64,000 nt of DNA from Cellulosimicrobium cellulans. GTDB taxonomy: Bacteria; Actinomycetota; Actinomycetes; Actinomycetales; Cellulomonadaceae. Location: assembly GCF_007679345.1 (NCBI RefSeq), contig NZ_VEGH01000010.1:62001-126000 (forward strand), given 5' to 3'. A program made the translations under genes and the position numbers. Position 1 is the stretch's first letter. The number at the start of each line of letters is the position of its first letter. Positions 1-6,216 of the stretch are shown in pieces. The notes beneath the pieces are model-generated. The model was not told where the DNA came from. It made no database searches and saw only the letters and a program-made list of their open reading frames with translations.

Positions 1-153
1 ACCGAGCGGCTGCTCACCCTCACGACCTGCCACTCGCGCACCCTCGGCGAGTACGGCAACGACCAGCGGTGGATCACGTACGCGACCTTCGCCGGCTGGC
101 TGGACCGCGCCGACGGCACGCCCGAGGCGGTCCTCGCGACGGGAGGCGTCTGA
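1..153 (+). CDS. Class E sortase, C-terminal end (5' truncated by window)
   Basis: Only the last 50 codons are present, reading in frame from base 1 to the TGA at 151-153. The fragment holds the sortase TLTTC motif, with the catalytic Cys codon at 28-30, followed by a GNDQRWI segment that supplies the conserved active-site Arg (codon 67-69). Sortases are membrane-anchored cysteine transpeptidases that attach LPxTG- or LAxTG-type proteins to peptidoglycan. In high-G+C actinobacteria a class E enzyme is often followed by a short membrane protein, as here, and lies near pabA/pknB; those genes would lie outside this window. The stop overlaps the next start (TGATG). Confidence 0.85.
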   Translation, partial: TERLLTLTTCHSRTLGEYGNDQRWITYATFAGWLDRADGTPEAVLATGGV

Positions 154-314
154 TGTACGCGTGGCTGTTCCGGCACCTCCCCGGCCCGCTGCCGGTGCGG
201 GTGCTGCTCGCGCTCGTGCTGCTGGCCGCGGTGCTCGTCGGTCTGTTCGGCTGGGGCTTCCCCGCCCTCGCGCCGCACCTGACCTGGTTGACCGGGGACC
301 CGTCGCTCGGCTGA
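153..314 (+). CDS. Small single-pass membrane protein downstream of sortase
   Basis: A 53-residue protein beginning MYAWLFRHLPGPLPVRV, with one hydrophobic segment at about residues 15-35 and a short tail rich in Pro, Trp and Leu. Its ATG shares a base with the upstream sortase stop, so translation is probably coupled. Short proteins with a W.(F/W)R.LPGP start are common immediately after class E sortase genes in actinobacteria, but I know no biochemical function for them. A role tied to sortase or envelope assembly is inference from position only. Confidence 0.7.
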   Translation: MYAWLFRHLPGPLPVRVLLALVLLAAVLVGLFGWGFPALAPHLTWLTGDPSLG

Positions 315-419
315 CCGGCGGCGACGCGGCGGCGCGGTGTCCTCGCGCCGCGGCCGGTGGCACGGCAGCATGGGCCGCGACCGCGCTCACCGGCGAGCGC
401 GGGACGACGAGGAGGCGGC

Positions 420-1454
420 ATGCGGCTCGGCTACCACACCGGCTACTGGTCGGCGGGGCCCCCGCCCGGGGCGGCGGAGGCGGTGCTGGCGGCAGACCGG
501 CTCGGGCTCGACTCCGTGTGGACCGCCGAGGCGTACGGCTCGGACGCCTTCACCCCGCTGGCCTGGTGGGGGGCCGCGACCTCGCGTGTCCGGCTCGGGA
601 CGGCCGTGGCCCAGGTCGCGGCCCGGACGCCGACCGCCACCGCGATGGCCGCGCTCACCCTCGACCACCTGTCCGGCGGTCGGTTCACGCTCGGCCTCGG
701 GGTGTCCGGGCCGCAGGTCGTCGAGGGCTGGTACGGGCAGCCGTACCCGCGGCCGCTGGCCCGCACCCGGGAGTTCGTCGCGATCGTCCGGGACGTGCTG
801 CGCCGCGAGGGGCCGGTCCGCGCGGCCGGGCCGTTCTACCGGCTGCCGCTGCCCGAGGACGAGGGGTCGGGGCTCGGCAAGGCGCTGCGCTCGACCGTGC
901 ACCCGCTGCGCGCCGACCTGCCGATCCACCTCGCCGCGGAGGGACCGAAGAACATCGCGCTCGCTGCCGAGATCGCCGACGGCTGGCTCCCGCTGTTCTA
1001 CGCGCCGCGGCTGGACGACGAGTTCCGCGGCCTGCTCGCCGAGGGCTTCGACCGCCGGCTCGCCGGCACCCGGCCCGTCGAGGAGTTCGAGGTCACGGCG
1101 ACGGTGCCCGTCGTGCTGGGCGCCGACGTCGAGTCCGCCGCCGACGCGGTCCGCCCGTTCGTCGCGCTGTACGCCGGAGGGATGGGCGCGAAGGGGGCGA
1201 ACTTCCACGCGAACGCCCTGGCCCGGCTCGGCTACGCGGACGCCTGCGCGGAGATCCAGGCGCACTACCTCGCGGGCGACCGCGCGCGGGCGGCGGCGGC
1301 CGTGCCGACCGAGCTGGTGCGGGACGTGGCGCTGGTGGGCACGCCGGACGACGTGCGCGAGCAGGCGGCGGCGTGGCGGGACACGGCGGTGACGACGCTG
1401 CTGGTCCAGGCGGCGCCGGACCAGCTGGAGCAGATCGCCGGCCTGCTGGGCTGA
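420..1454 (+). CDS. LLM-class F420-dependent oxidoreductase (Rv3520c type)
   Basis: A 344-residue luciferase-like (TIM-barrel) protein. The chosen ATG has a GAGGAGG ribosome site 4-5 nt upstream, better than the ATG at 357. The sequence carries VWTAEAYGSDAFTPL, the SGGRFTLGLGVSGPQVVEGW block and the PLARTREFVAIVR block, which I associate with the mycobacterial Rv3520c family of F420-binding enzymes. Such enzymes usually transfer hydride between reduced F420 and an unidentified small substrate in the cytoplasm. The length is normal. The substrate is unknown; the downstream BenE-like transporter is separated by a hairpin and need not be related. Confidence 0.85.
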   Translation: MRLGYHTGYWSAGPPPGAAEAVLAADRLGLDSVWTAEAYGSDAFTPLAWWGAATSRVRLGTAVAQVAARTPTATAMAALTLDHLSGGRFTLGLGVSGPQVVEGWYGQPYPRPLARTREFVAIVRDVLRREGPVRAAGPFYRLPLPEDEGSGLGKALRSTVHPLRADLPIHLAAEGPKNIALAAEIADGWLPLFYAPRLDDEFRGLLAEGFDRRLAGTRPVEEFEVTATVPVVLGADVESAADAVRPFVALYAGGMGAKGANFHANALARLGYADACAEIQAHYLAGDRARAAAAVPTELVRDVALVGTPDDVREQAAAWRDTAVTTLLVQAAPDQLEQIAGLLG

Positions 1455-1465
1455 CCGCAAGGGGG

Positions 1466-1534
1466 CGAGGTCGTCGGTTCCGCCCGAGGTCGCCGGTTCC
1501 GCACCCCCTCGGGTGGACGGAACCGACGACCTCG
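1466..1534. repeat. Intergenic inverted repeat, GGTTCC subtype
   Basis: The 17-bp arm at 1466-1482 (CGAGGTCGTCGGTTCCG) is perfectly matched by its reverse complement at 1518-1534. A near-copy of the left arm (CGAGGTCGCCGGTTCCG) lies at 1485-1501, so the left half is a tandem and could pair in either register. It lies 12 bases after the oxidoreductase stop and about 50 bases before the BenE start, where it may terminate transcription. It belongs to the family of intergenic palindromes found throughout this window. Confidence 0.85.
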
Positions 1535-1572
1535 GGCGCGGACGGCGCAACGCGGCGGACACACCGCGGCGC

Positions 1573-1588
1573 TACCGTGCGGCGCGTG
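1573..1588 (+). promoter_or_regulatory. -10 element for leaderless benE-like gene
   Basis: TACCGT at 1573-1578 is followed by 7 nt and then GTG at 1586. There is no Shine-Dalgarno sequence. The spacing puts the transcription start at or next to the start codon, which favours GTG 1586 over the in-frame GTGs at 1577 and 1613. Confidence 0.55.
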
Positions 1589-2794
1589 ACCCGGCCCGAC
1601 GACTCCCCCGCCGTGACCGCGACCGCCGACCTCCCGGCGCGGGACGGCGGGACGCACGTCGCCGCCGGCGTCGTCACGGCGCTCGTCGGGTTTACCAGCG
1701 CGTTCGCCGTCGTGCTCGGCGGCCTGCGCGCGGTCGGCGCCACCCCCGCGCAGGCCGCGTCCGGGCTGCTGGCCGTCACGCTGGCGATGGGTGCGGCGAC
1801 GATCCTGCTGGCGTGGCGCACCCGGCTGCCGATCACGGTCGCCTGGTCGACCCCCGGCGCCGCCCTGCTCGCGACCACCGGGACCGCGGCGGGCGGGTGG
1901 CCCGAGGCGGTCGCGGGGTTCGTCCTGTGCGGGGTGCTGCTCGCGGCGGTCGGGCTGTGGCGGCGGCTCGAGCGCTGGGTGCGGCTGATCCCGGTGCCGC
2001 TGGCGAACGCGATGCTCGCGGGCGTCCTGGTCGACCTGTGCCTGCAGCCGGTGCTCGCCGTCGCGGAGCGGCCGCTGCTGGTCGGACCGGTGGTGGTCGT
2101 GTGGCTGGTGCTGCTGCGGCTGGCGCCGCGGTGGGCCACGCCCGCGGCGATCGGGCTCGCGGTGGCGATCGCGGTCGCCTCCCCCGGCGTGCGCGCGCTC
2201 GACGCCGCGGACCTGGTGCCGTCGCTGACCTGGACCACGCCGCAGCCGTCCTGGTCGGCCGTGGTGTCGGTCGCGGTGCCGCTGTTCGTCGTGACCATGG
2301 CGTCGCAGAACATCCCCGGCGTCGCGGTGCTGGCCGGGTTCGGGTACGCCGCTCCCCTGCGCCGGGTCATGCTCGTGACCGGCGCGGGGACCGTGCTCGC
2401 GGCCCCGTTCGGCGGGCACGCGATCAACCTCGCGGCGATCAGCGCGGCGCTCGCCGCCGGCCCCGAGGGCGGGCCGGACCCGCGGCGGCGGTGGCGCGCG
2501 GCCGTCGTGGCGGGCTGCGGGTACGTGGTGCTGGCGGTGGCCTCGGCAGCGGTGGCCGCCGTGGCGCTGGCGGCGCCCGCCGGGCTGATCGCCGCGGCGG
2601 CCGGTCTGGCGCTGGTCGGGACGCTGGCCGCGTCGCTGGGCGGGGCGTTCGGCCCCGCGGAGCACCGTGAGGCCGCGGCGGTGACCTTCCTGGTGACGGT
2701 CTCGGGCGTGAGCGTCGGCGGCGTCTCGGCGGCGTTCTGGGGCCTGCTGGCGGGCATCGCCGTCCACCTCACCCTGCGCGCCGCCCGCCGCTGA
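1586..2794 (+). CDS. benE: BenE-family benzoate/aromatic acid transporter
   Basis: A 402-residue hydrophobic protein with about 11-12 membrane segments. The two family blocks are clear: TMASQNIPG in the middle and FGGHAINLAAISAAL about 45 residues later, typical of BenE benzoate:proton symporters. The N-terminus has about 20 polar residues before the first helix. The start is set by a leaderless-type -10 element. No benzoate catabolic genes are visible nearby, so the substrate could be another aromatic acid. A family hairpin lies 17 bases after the stop. Confidence 0.85.
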   Translation: MTRPDDSPAVTATADLPARDGGTHVAAGVVTALVGFTSAFAVVLGGLRAVGATPAQAASGLLAVTLAMGAATILLAWRTRLPITVAWSTPGAALLATTGTAAGGWPEAVAGFVLCGVLLAAVGLWRRLERWVRLIPVPLANAMLAGVLVDLCLQPVLAVAERPLLVGPVVVVWLVLLRLAPRWATPAAIGLAVAIAVASPGVRALDAADLVPSLTWTTPQPSWSAVVSVAVPLFVVTMASQNIPGVAVLAGFGYAAPLRRVMLVTGAGTVLAAPFGGHAINLAAISAALAAGPEGGPDPRRRWRAAVVAGCGYVVLAVASAAVAAVALAAPAGLIAAAAGLALVGTLAASLGGAFGPAEHREAAAVTFLVTVSGVSVGGVSAAFWGLLAGIAVHLTLRAARR

Positions 2795-2810
2795 CGCGCG
2801 CCCTCCCCTC

Positions 2811-2876
2811 CGCCGAGATGGCAACTCTCGGCTGCGCTCGGGCGACCGACGACAGCCGAGAGTTGCCATCTCGGCG
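2811..2876. repeat. 66-bp palindrome, copy 1 (left bracket of sulfur island)
   Basis: Two perfect 24-bp arms (2811-2834 and 2853-2876) flank an 18-nt loop. The arm begins CGCCGAGATGGCAACTC and ends TCGGCTG. An element with exactly the same arms and loop length lies at 10230-10295, and both are preceded by CCCCTC. It follows the benE stop by 17 bases and precedes the ssu promoter. It could terminate benE; the identity of the two copies suggests shared origin or ongoing homogenisation. Confidence 0.95.
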
Positions 2877-2900
2877 AGAGGTGGGCCCGCGGGGTCGGGG

Positions 2901-2929
2901 TTGTCGCGCCGCACGTCGGGCGCTACTGT
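2901..2929 (+). promoter_or_regulatory. Promoter of the sulfur operon
   Basis: TTGTCG at 2901-2906 and TACTGT at 2924-2929 are separated by exactly 17 bp, a good housekeeping-type -35/-10 pair. The predicted start is near 2936, giving a leader of about 60 nt before the cysteine-rich peptide. Confidence 0.65.
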
Positions 2930-2942
2930 CGGCGGTGATCCC

Positions 2943-2976
2943 GAGACGTGAACATATGCGTCTCATCGGGCGAGAC
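2943..2976. promoter_or_regulatory. Candidate operator: three GAGAC boxes
   Basis: GAGACG at 2943-2948 and CGTCTC at 2959-2964 form a 6-bp inverted repeat with a 10-bp spacer. A third GAGAC at 2972-2976 can also pair with GTCTC at 2960-2964. The cluster lies just past the predicted transcription start. The GAC/GTC inverted design recalls the sulfur regulator McbR of Corynebacterium (TAGAC-N6-GTCTA), but spacing and bases differ, so the binding protein is not identified. Confidence 0.4.
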
Positions 2977-2995
2977 AATGCGAAGGAGGCGGCCC

Positions 2996-3109
2996 GTGGC
3001 CCGGTCGATGCACCCGCGTACGACCCAGCGCCCGGGCCTGCCGATGTCCGCCTCGGCGCGCTGCTGTCGCCCCTCGGCGAGCTGTCCGCGCACCTCCCGC
3101 GCCGCCTGA
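2996..3109 (+). CDS. Cysteine-rich leader peptide of the sulfur operon
   Basis: A 37-codon frame starting at GTG with a near-perfect AAGGAGG (2983-2989) 6 nt upstream, the strongest ribosome site in this region. The peptide is basic and has adjacent cysteines in RCCRPS (C23, C24) and a third at C30. It ends 150 bases before the ABC ATPase start. After the stop the RNA is C-rich and G-poor (43 C, 19 G in the 70 bases from 3111, rut-like), followed by hairpins at 3189-3203 and 3224-3239. Polycysteine leader ORFs that attenuate sulfur genes are known in mycobacteria. I infer that stalling at the Cys codons under cysteine shortage relieves attenuation here. Confidence 0.7.
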   Translation: MARSMHPRTTQRPGLPMSASARCCRPSASCPRTSRAA

Positions 3110-3259
3110 CCCGCGTCCCCCGACGCCCACCGGCCGCGCCCCGGCAGCACCCCGCCCGCCCGCGACCCGTCCGACCCGCGCCCCGCCGCCGGTCGCCGAC
3201 CGGGGCCGGGCCCGCCGCCCCGCGCCGCGTCCACGCGGCCCCACGACCCGGGAACCCCC
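3110..3259 (+). promoter_or_regulatory. C-rich attenuator region before ssuB
   Basis: A 150-nt stretch between the leader peptide and the ATPase gene. Its first 70 bases are strongly C-biased and poor in secondary structure, a plausible Rho-loading region. Hairpins CCGGTC-gcc-GACCGG (3189-3203) and GCCGCGT-cc-ACGCGGC (3224-3239) follow, the latter 20 nt before the ATG. This arrangement suits Rho-dependent or translational attenuation controlled by the leader. No intrinsic terminator U-tract is seen. Confidence 0.4.
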
Positions 3260-4135
3260 ATGACCTCCGCCCCCAGCGCCACCACGGCCCGCGCCGGCGC
3301 CACCGCCGGCGCCGCGACCGGCCCCGCGACCGCCCGCCCCGTCGCGCTCCGCGGAGTCGCCCGCACCTTCGCGACCCCGTCCGGCCCGCGCCCGGTGCTC
3401 GCCGGCCTCGACCTGGAAGTGGCCCCGGGCGAGATCGTCGCCGTCATCGGCCCGTCCGGCTGCGGCAAGTCGACGCTGCTGCGCCAGGTCGCGGGCCTCG
3501 ACGCCCCCGACGCCGGGCAGATCCTGATCGGCGACGACCCGGTCGCGCCGTACGACGCCCGCACGGCGGTCGCGTTCCAGGAGCCGCGCCTGCTGCCGTG
3601 GCGCACGATCGCGCACAACGTCGCGCTCGGCGTCCCCCGCGGCACCCCGCGCGCCGAGTCCCGCGAGCAGGTCGCCCGGCTGCTGGACCTGGTCGGGCTC
3701 GCCGGCTCGGCGGGCCTGCGCCCGCGGCAGGTGTCCGGCGGCATGGCGCAGCGCGCGTCCCTGGCCCGGGCGCTCGCCCGCCGGCCCGGGGTGCTGCTCC
3801 TCGACGAGCCGTTCGGCGCGCTCGACGCCCTGACCCGGCTGCGGATGCAGGACCTGCTGCTCGAGGTGCACGCCAGCCGGCCGACGACCGTGCTGCTCGT
3901 GACGCACGACGTCGAGGAGGCGCTCTACCTGGCGGACCGCGTCGTCCTGCTCGGCGCCCTCGCCCCCGCCGCGCCGGACGCCGCCTCGGTCCGCTCCGTC
4001 ATCACGGTCCCCGGCGACCGGCCCCGCGACCGCGCGGACGCCCGGCTCGCGGAGCTGCGCGCCGAGCTGCTGGACGGCCTCGGCGTGCCCTCGCACCACC
4101 CGGCGCACGACCCCGACGCGCACCACTCGATCTGA
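3260..4135 (+). CDS. ssuB: ABC transporter ATP-binding protein (SsuB/TauB type)
   Basis: A 291-residue ATPase with an Ala/Thr-rich N-terminal extension of about 28 residues. Walker A GPSGCGKST is at 64-72. The QEPRLLPW segment after the Q-loop is typical of nitrate/sulfonate/taurine importers. The signature VSGGMAQR, Walker B LLLDEPFG and switch THDVEEAL follow. It energises the importer made with the next two genes. Order ATPase, binding protein, permease and the cysteine leader point to sulfonate-sulfur uptake. The substrate (aliphatic sulfonate, taurine or sulfate ester) cannot be fixed from sequence. Confidence 0.85.
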   Translation: MTSAPSATTARAGATAGAATGPATARPVALRGVARTFATPSGPRPVLAGLDLEVAPGEIVAVIGPSGCGKSTLLRQVAGLDAPDAGQILIGDDPVAPYDARTAVAFQEPRLLPWRTIAHNVALGVPRGTPRAESREQVARLLDLVGLAGSAGLRPRQVSGGMAQRASLARALARRPGVLLLDEPFGALDALTRLRMQDLLLEVHASRPTTVLLVTHDVEEALYLADRVVLLGALAPAAPDAASVRSVITVPGDRPRDRADARLAELRAELLDGLGVPSHHPAHDPDAHHSI

Positions 4136-4179
4136 CCCGCACCGCCCCGACACCCCCGACACCCCACCTGGAGCACCCC

Positions 4180-5256
4180 ATGACCGCCCTCACCACCGCC
4201 CTCCGTCGCCGGCTGCGCGGCCCGATCGCCCTCGGCGCCGGCGCCGTCGCCGCGACCCTGCTGCTCGCCGGCTGCGTGGCCGGCGAGGGCGAGACCGCCC
4301 AGGCGGACGCCCCGGACGACGGCGCCACCGCCGCCGAGGGCTGGAGCGCCGACACCCTGACGATCGACTTCGCCACCTACAACCCGCTGAGCCTCGTCAT
4401 CAAGGACCAGGGCTGGCTGGAGGAGACGCTCGGCGACGACGTCGACGTCGAGTGGGTGCAGTCCGCGGGGTCGAACAAGGCCAACGAGGCGCTGCGCGCC
4501 GGCGCGATCGACGTCGGCTCCACGGCGGGCTCGGCGGCGCTGCTCGCCCGGTCCAACGGCTCGCCGATCCGGACCATCGACATCTACGGCCAGCCGGAGT
4601 GGGCGGCGCTCGTCGTCCCGGCGGGGTCGGACATCACCGAGGTCGCCGACCTGGCCGGCCGCTCGGTCGCCGCGACCAAGGGCACCGACCCGTACTTCTT
4701 CCTGCTGCAGTCCCTGGAGGAGGCGGGCGTCGACCCGGCGGACGTCGAGGTGCAGAACCTGCAGCACGCCGACGGCAAGGCGGCGCTGGAGAACGGCTCG
4801 GTCGACGCGTGGTCGGGCCTGGACCCGCTGATGGCCGCCAGCGAGGCCGAGGCCGGCTCGACGCTGCTGTACCGGAACGTCGACTTCAACACCTACGGGT
4901 TCCTCAACGCGACGCAGGACTTCCTGGACGCGAGCCCGGACCTGGCGCAGGTCGTCGTGGACGCCTACGAGAAGGCGCGCGCCTGGGCGCAGGAGAACCC
5001 GGACGAGGTCGTGAACATCCTCGCCGAGGTCGCCGGCATCGACCCGGCCGTCGCCGAGACCGTCATCACCGAGCGCACCACGCTCGACATCGACCCGGTC
5101 CCCGGCCAGGCGCAGCGCGACGTGCTCGGGGTGGTCGGCCCGATCTTCGTCGAGTCCGGCGACGTGTCGAGCCAGGACCTGGTGGACGCCGCCCTGGACG
5201 AGCTGTTCGAGCCGACCTACGCGGAGAACGCCGACCCGAGCAGCATCGCCGGCTGA
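4180..5256 (+). CDS. ssuA: Sulfonate-type ABC substrate-binding lipoprotein
   Basis: A 358-residue exported protein. The N-terminus has a basic region, a hydrophobic stretch and the lipobox LLAGC with the lipidated cysteine at position 32, followed by an acidic, Ala-rich linker. The mature part has the periplasmic-binding fold of the SsuA/TauA/NMT1 group (YNPLSLVIKDQGWLEE; AGSNKANEALRAGAIDVG; GRSVAATKGTDPYFFLLQ). It delivers substrate to the permease encoded at 5335. A 13-bp stem-loop follows the gene, which would protect this transcript and raise its level over the permease. Confidence 0.85.
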   Translation: MTALTTALRRRLRGPIALGAGAVAATLLLAGCVAGEGETAQADAPDDGATAAEGWSADTLTIDFATYNPLSLVIKDQGWLEETLGDDVDVEWVQSAGSNKANEALRAGAIDVGSTAGSAALLARSNGSPIRTIDIYGQPEWAALVVPAGSDITEVADLAGRSVAATKGTDPYFFLLQSLEEAGVDPADVEVQNLQHADGKAALENGSVDAWSGLDPLMAASEAEAGSTLLYRNVDFNTYGFLNATQDFLDASPDLAQVVVDAYEKARAWAQENPDEVVNILAEVAGIDPAVAETVITERTTLDIDPVPGQAQRDVLGVVGPIFVESGDVSSQDLVDAALDELFEPTYAENADPSSIAG

Positions 5257-5263
5257 CCCCGTG

Positions 5264-5294
5264 CCGGGCCGGCGTCCGCGCGACGCCGGCCCGG
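5264..5294 (+). promoter_or_regulatory. Intra-operon stem-loop after ssuA
   Basis: Perfect 13-bp arms CCGGGCCGGCGTC (5264-5276) and their complement (5282-5294) with a 5-nt loop, 7 bases past the binding-protein stop and before the permease. Such hairpins commonly stabilise binding-protein mRNA or partly terminate transcription so that the binding protein is made in excess. Confidence 0.7.
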
Positions 5295-5334
5295 GCCACG
5301 GCACCACCGACCACCCCCGACGGAAGAGCCCGCC

Positions 5335-6216
5335 ATGACCAACGCCCCCGTGGTGACCGTCGCCGGCACCAGCGCGCCGGTGACGGACGCCCGCGGCCGC
5401 GCGCTGCCCGGGCTGAACCCGTTCAGCCTCGGCCTCCCCGCCCGGCCCGGCGCCGGCCCGCTCGCGCGGCGGCCCGTCCGCATCGCGCTCGGCCTGGTCG
5501 TCCCCGCGATCCTGCTCGTCACCTGGCAGGTCGTCACGACGTCCGGCCTGGTCGCGCCGTACCAGCTGCCGAGCCCGGCCTCGGTGTGGACGGCCGCGGT
5601 CGACCTCGCGGAGCGCGGCCTGCTCGGCCAGTACGTGGCGATCTCGACGCAGCGCGTCGTCCTCGGGTTCCTGATCGGCGCGGCGCTCGGCCTCGCGGTC
5701 GGGTCCGTCGTCGGCCTGTCCCGGCTGGCGGGCGCCCTGCTGGAGCCGGTGCTCGGCGCGATCCGCGCGGTGCCGTCGCTCGCGTGGGTGCCGCTGCTGA
5801 TCCTGTGGATGAAGATCGGCGAGGAGTCCAAGCTGACCCTCATCGCGATCGGGGCGTTCTTCCCCGTCTACACGACCGTCGTCGCCGCGCTGCGGCACGT
5901 CGACGCGCACCTGGTCGAGGCCGGGCGCGCGTACGGGCTGCGCGGCGCGCGGCTGCTGGGCGCGGTGCAGCTGCCCGCGGCCGTCCCCTCCGTGGTGGCG
6001 GGCCTGCGGCTCGCCCTCGCGCAGTCCTGGCTGTTCCTGGTGGCCGCCGAGCTCATCGCGTCGTCGATGGGCCTCGGCTTCCTCCTCATGGACTCCGGCA
6101 ACAACGGCCGCGTCGACCGGATGATCCTCGCGATCGTCCTGCTGGCGCTGCTGGGCAAGCTGACCGACGCGCTGATCGGCCTGGCCGAGAAGTCGCTGCT
6201 GAGAAGGTGGGCATGA
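5335..6216 (+). CDS. ssuC: ABC transporter permease (SsuC/TauC type)
   Basis: A 293-residue inner-membrane protein with a cytoplasmic N-terminal arm of about 45 residues and six predicted membrane helices. The EAA loop that contacts the ATPase is visible as EAGRAYGLRGARLLGAVQLPAAVPSV, near residues 195-220. It starts at ATG 5335 after a GGAAGAG ribosome site, and its TGA overlaps the start of the acyl-CoA ligase gene (ATGA), implying translational coupling. It forms the pore of the sulfonate-type importer with the two preceding genes. Confidence 0.85.
   Translation: MTNAPVVTVAGTSAPVTDARGRALPGLNPFSLGLPARPGAGPLARRPVRIALGLVVPAILLVTWQVVTTSGLVAPYQLPSPASVWTAAVDLAERGLLGQYVAISTQRVVLGFLIGAALGLAVGSVVGLSRLAGALLEPVLGAIRAVPSLAWVPLLILWMKIGEESKLTLIAIGAFFPVYTTVVAALRHVDAHLVEAGRAYGLRGARLLGAVQLPAAVPSVVAGLRLALAQSWLFLVAAELIASSMGLGFLLMDSGNNGRVDRMILAIVLLALLGKLTDALIGLAEKSLLRRWA

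Noticed and set aside
420-1454. The luciferase-like enzyme as the SsuD sulfonate monooxygenase of the sulfur island
   Set aside because: Its sequence blocks match the F420-type Rv3520c group, and it lies outside the bracketed island with BenE and two hairpins between.
387-1562. Long open frames on the strand opposite the F420-type oxidoreductase (and similar ones opposite most genes)
   Set aside because: At about 75% G+C stop codons are rare in all frames. These frames have Arg/Pro/Gly-rich, non-family translations and conflict with well-supported genes.
2956-2995. ATG at 2956 as the start of a longer protein through the cysteine-leader region
   Set aside because: No ribosome site, no recognisable protein, and it conflicts with the excellent AAGGAGG-GTG start at 2996.
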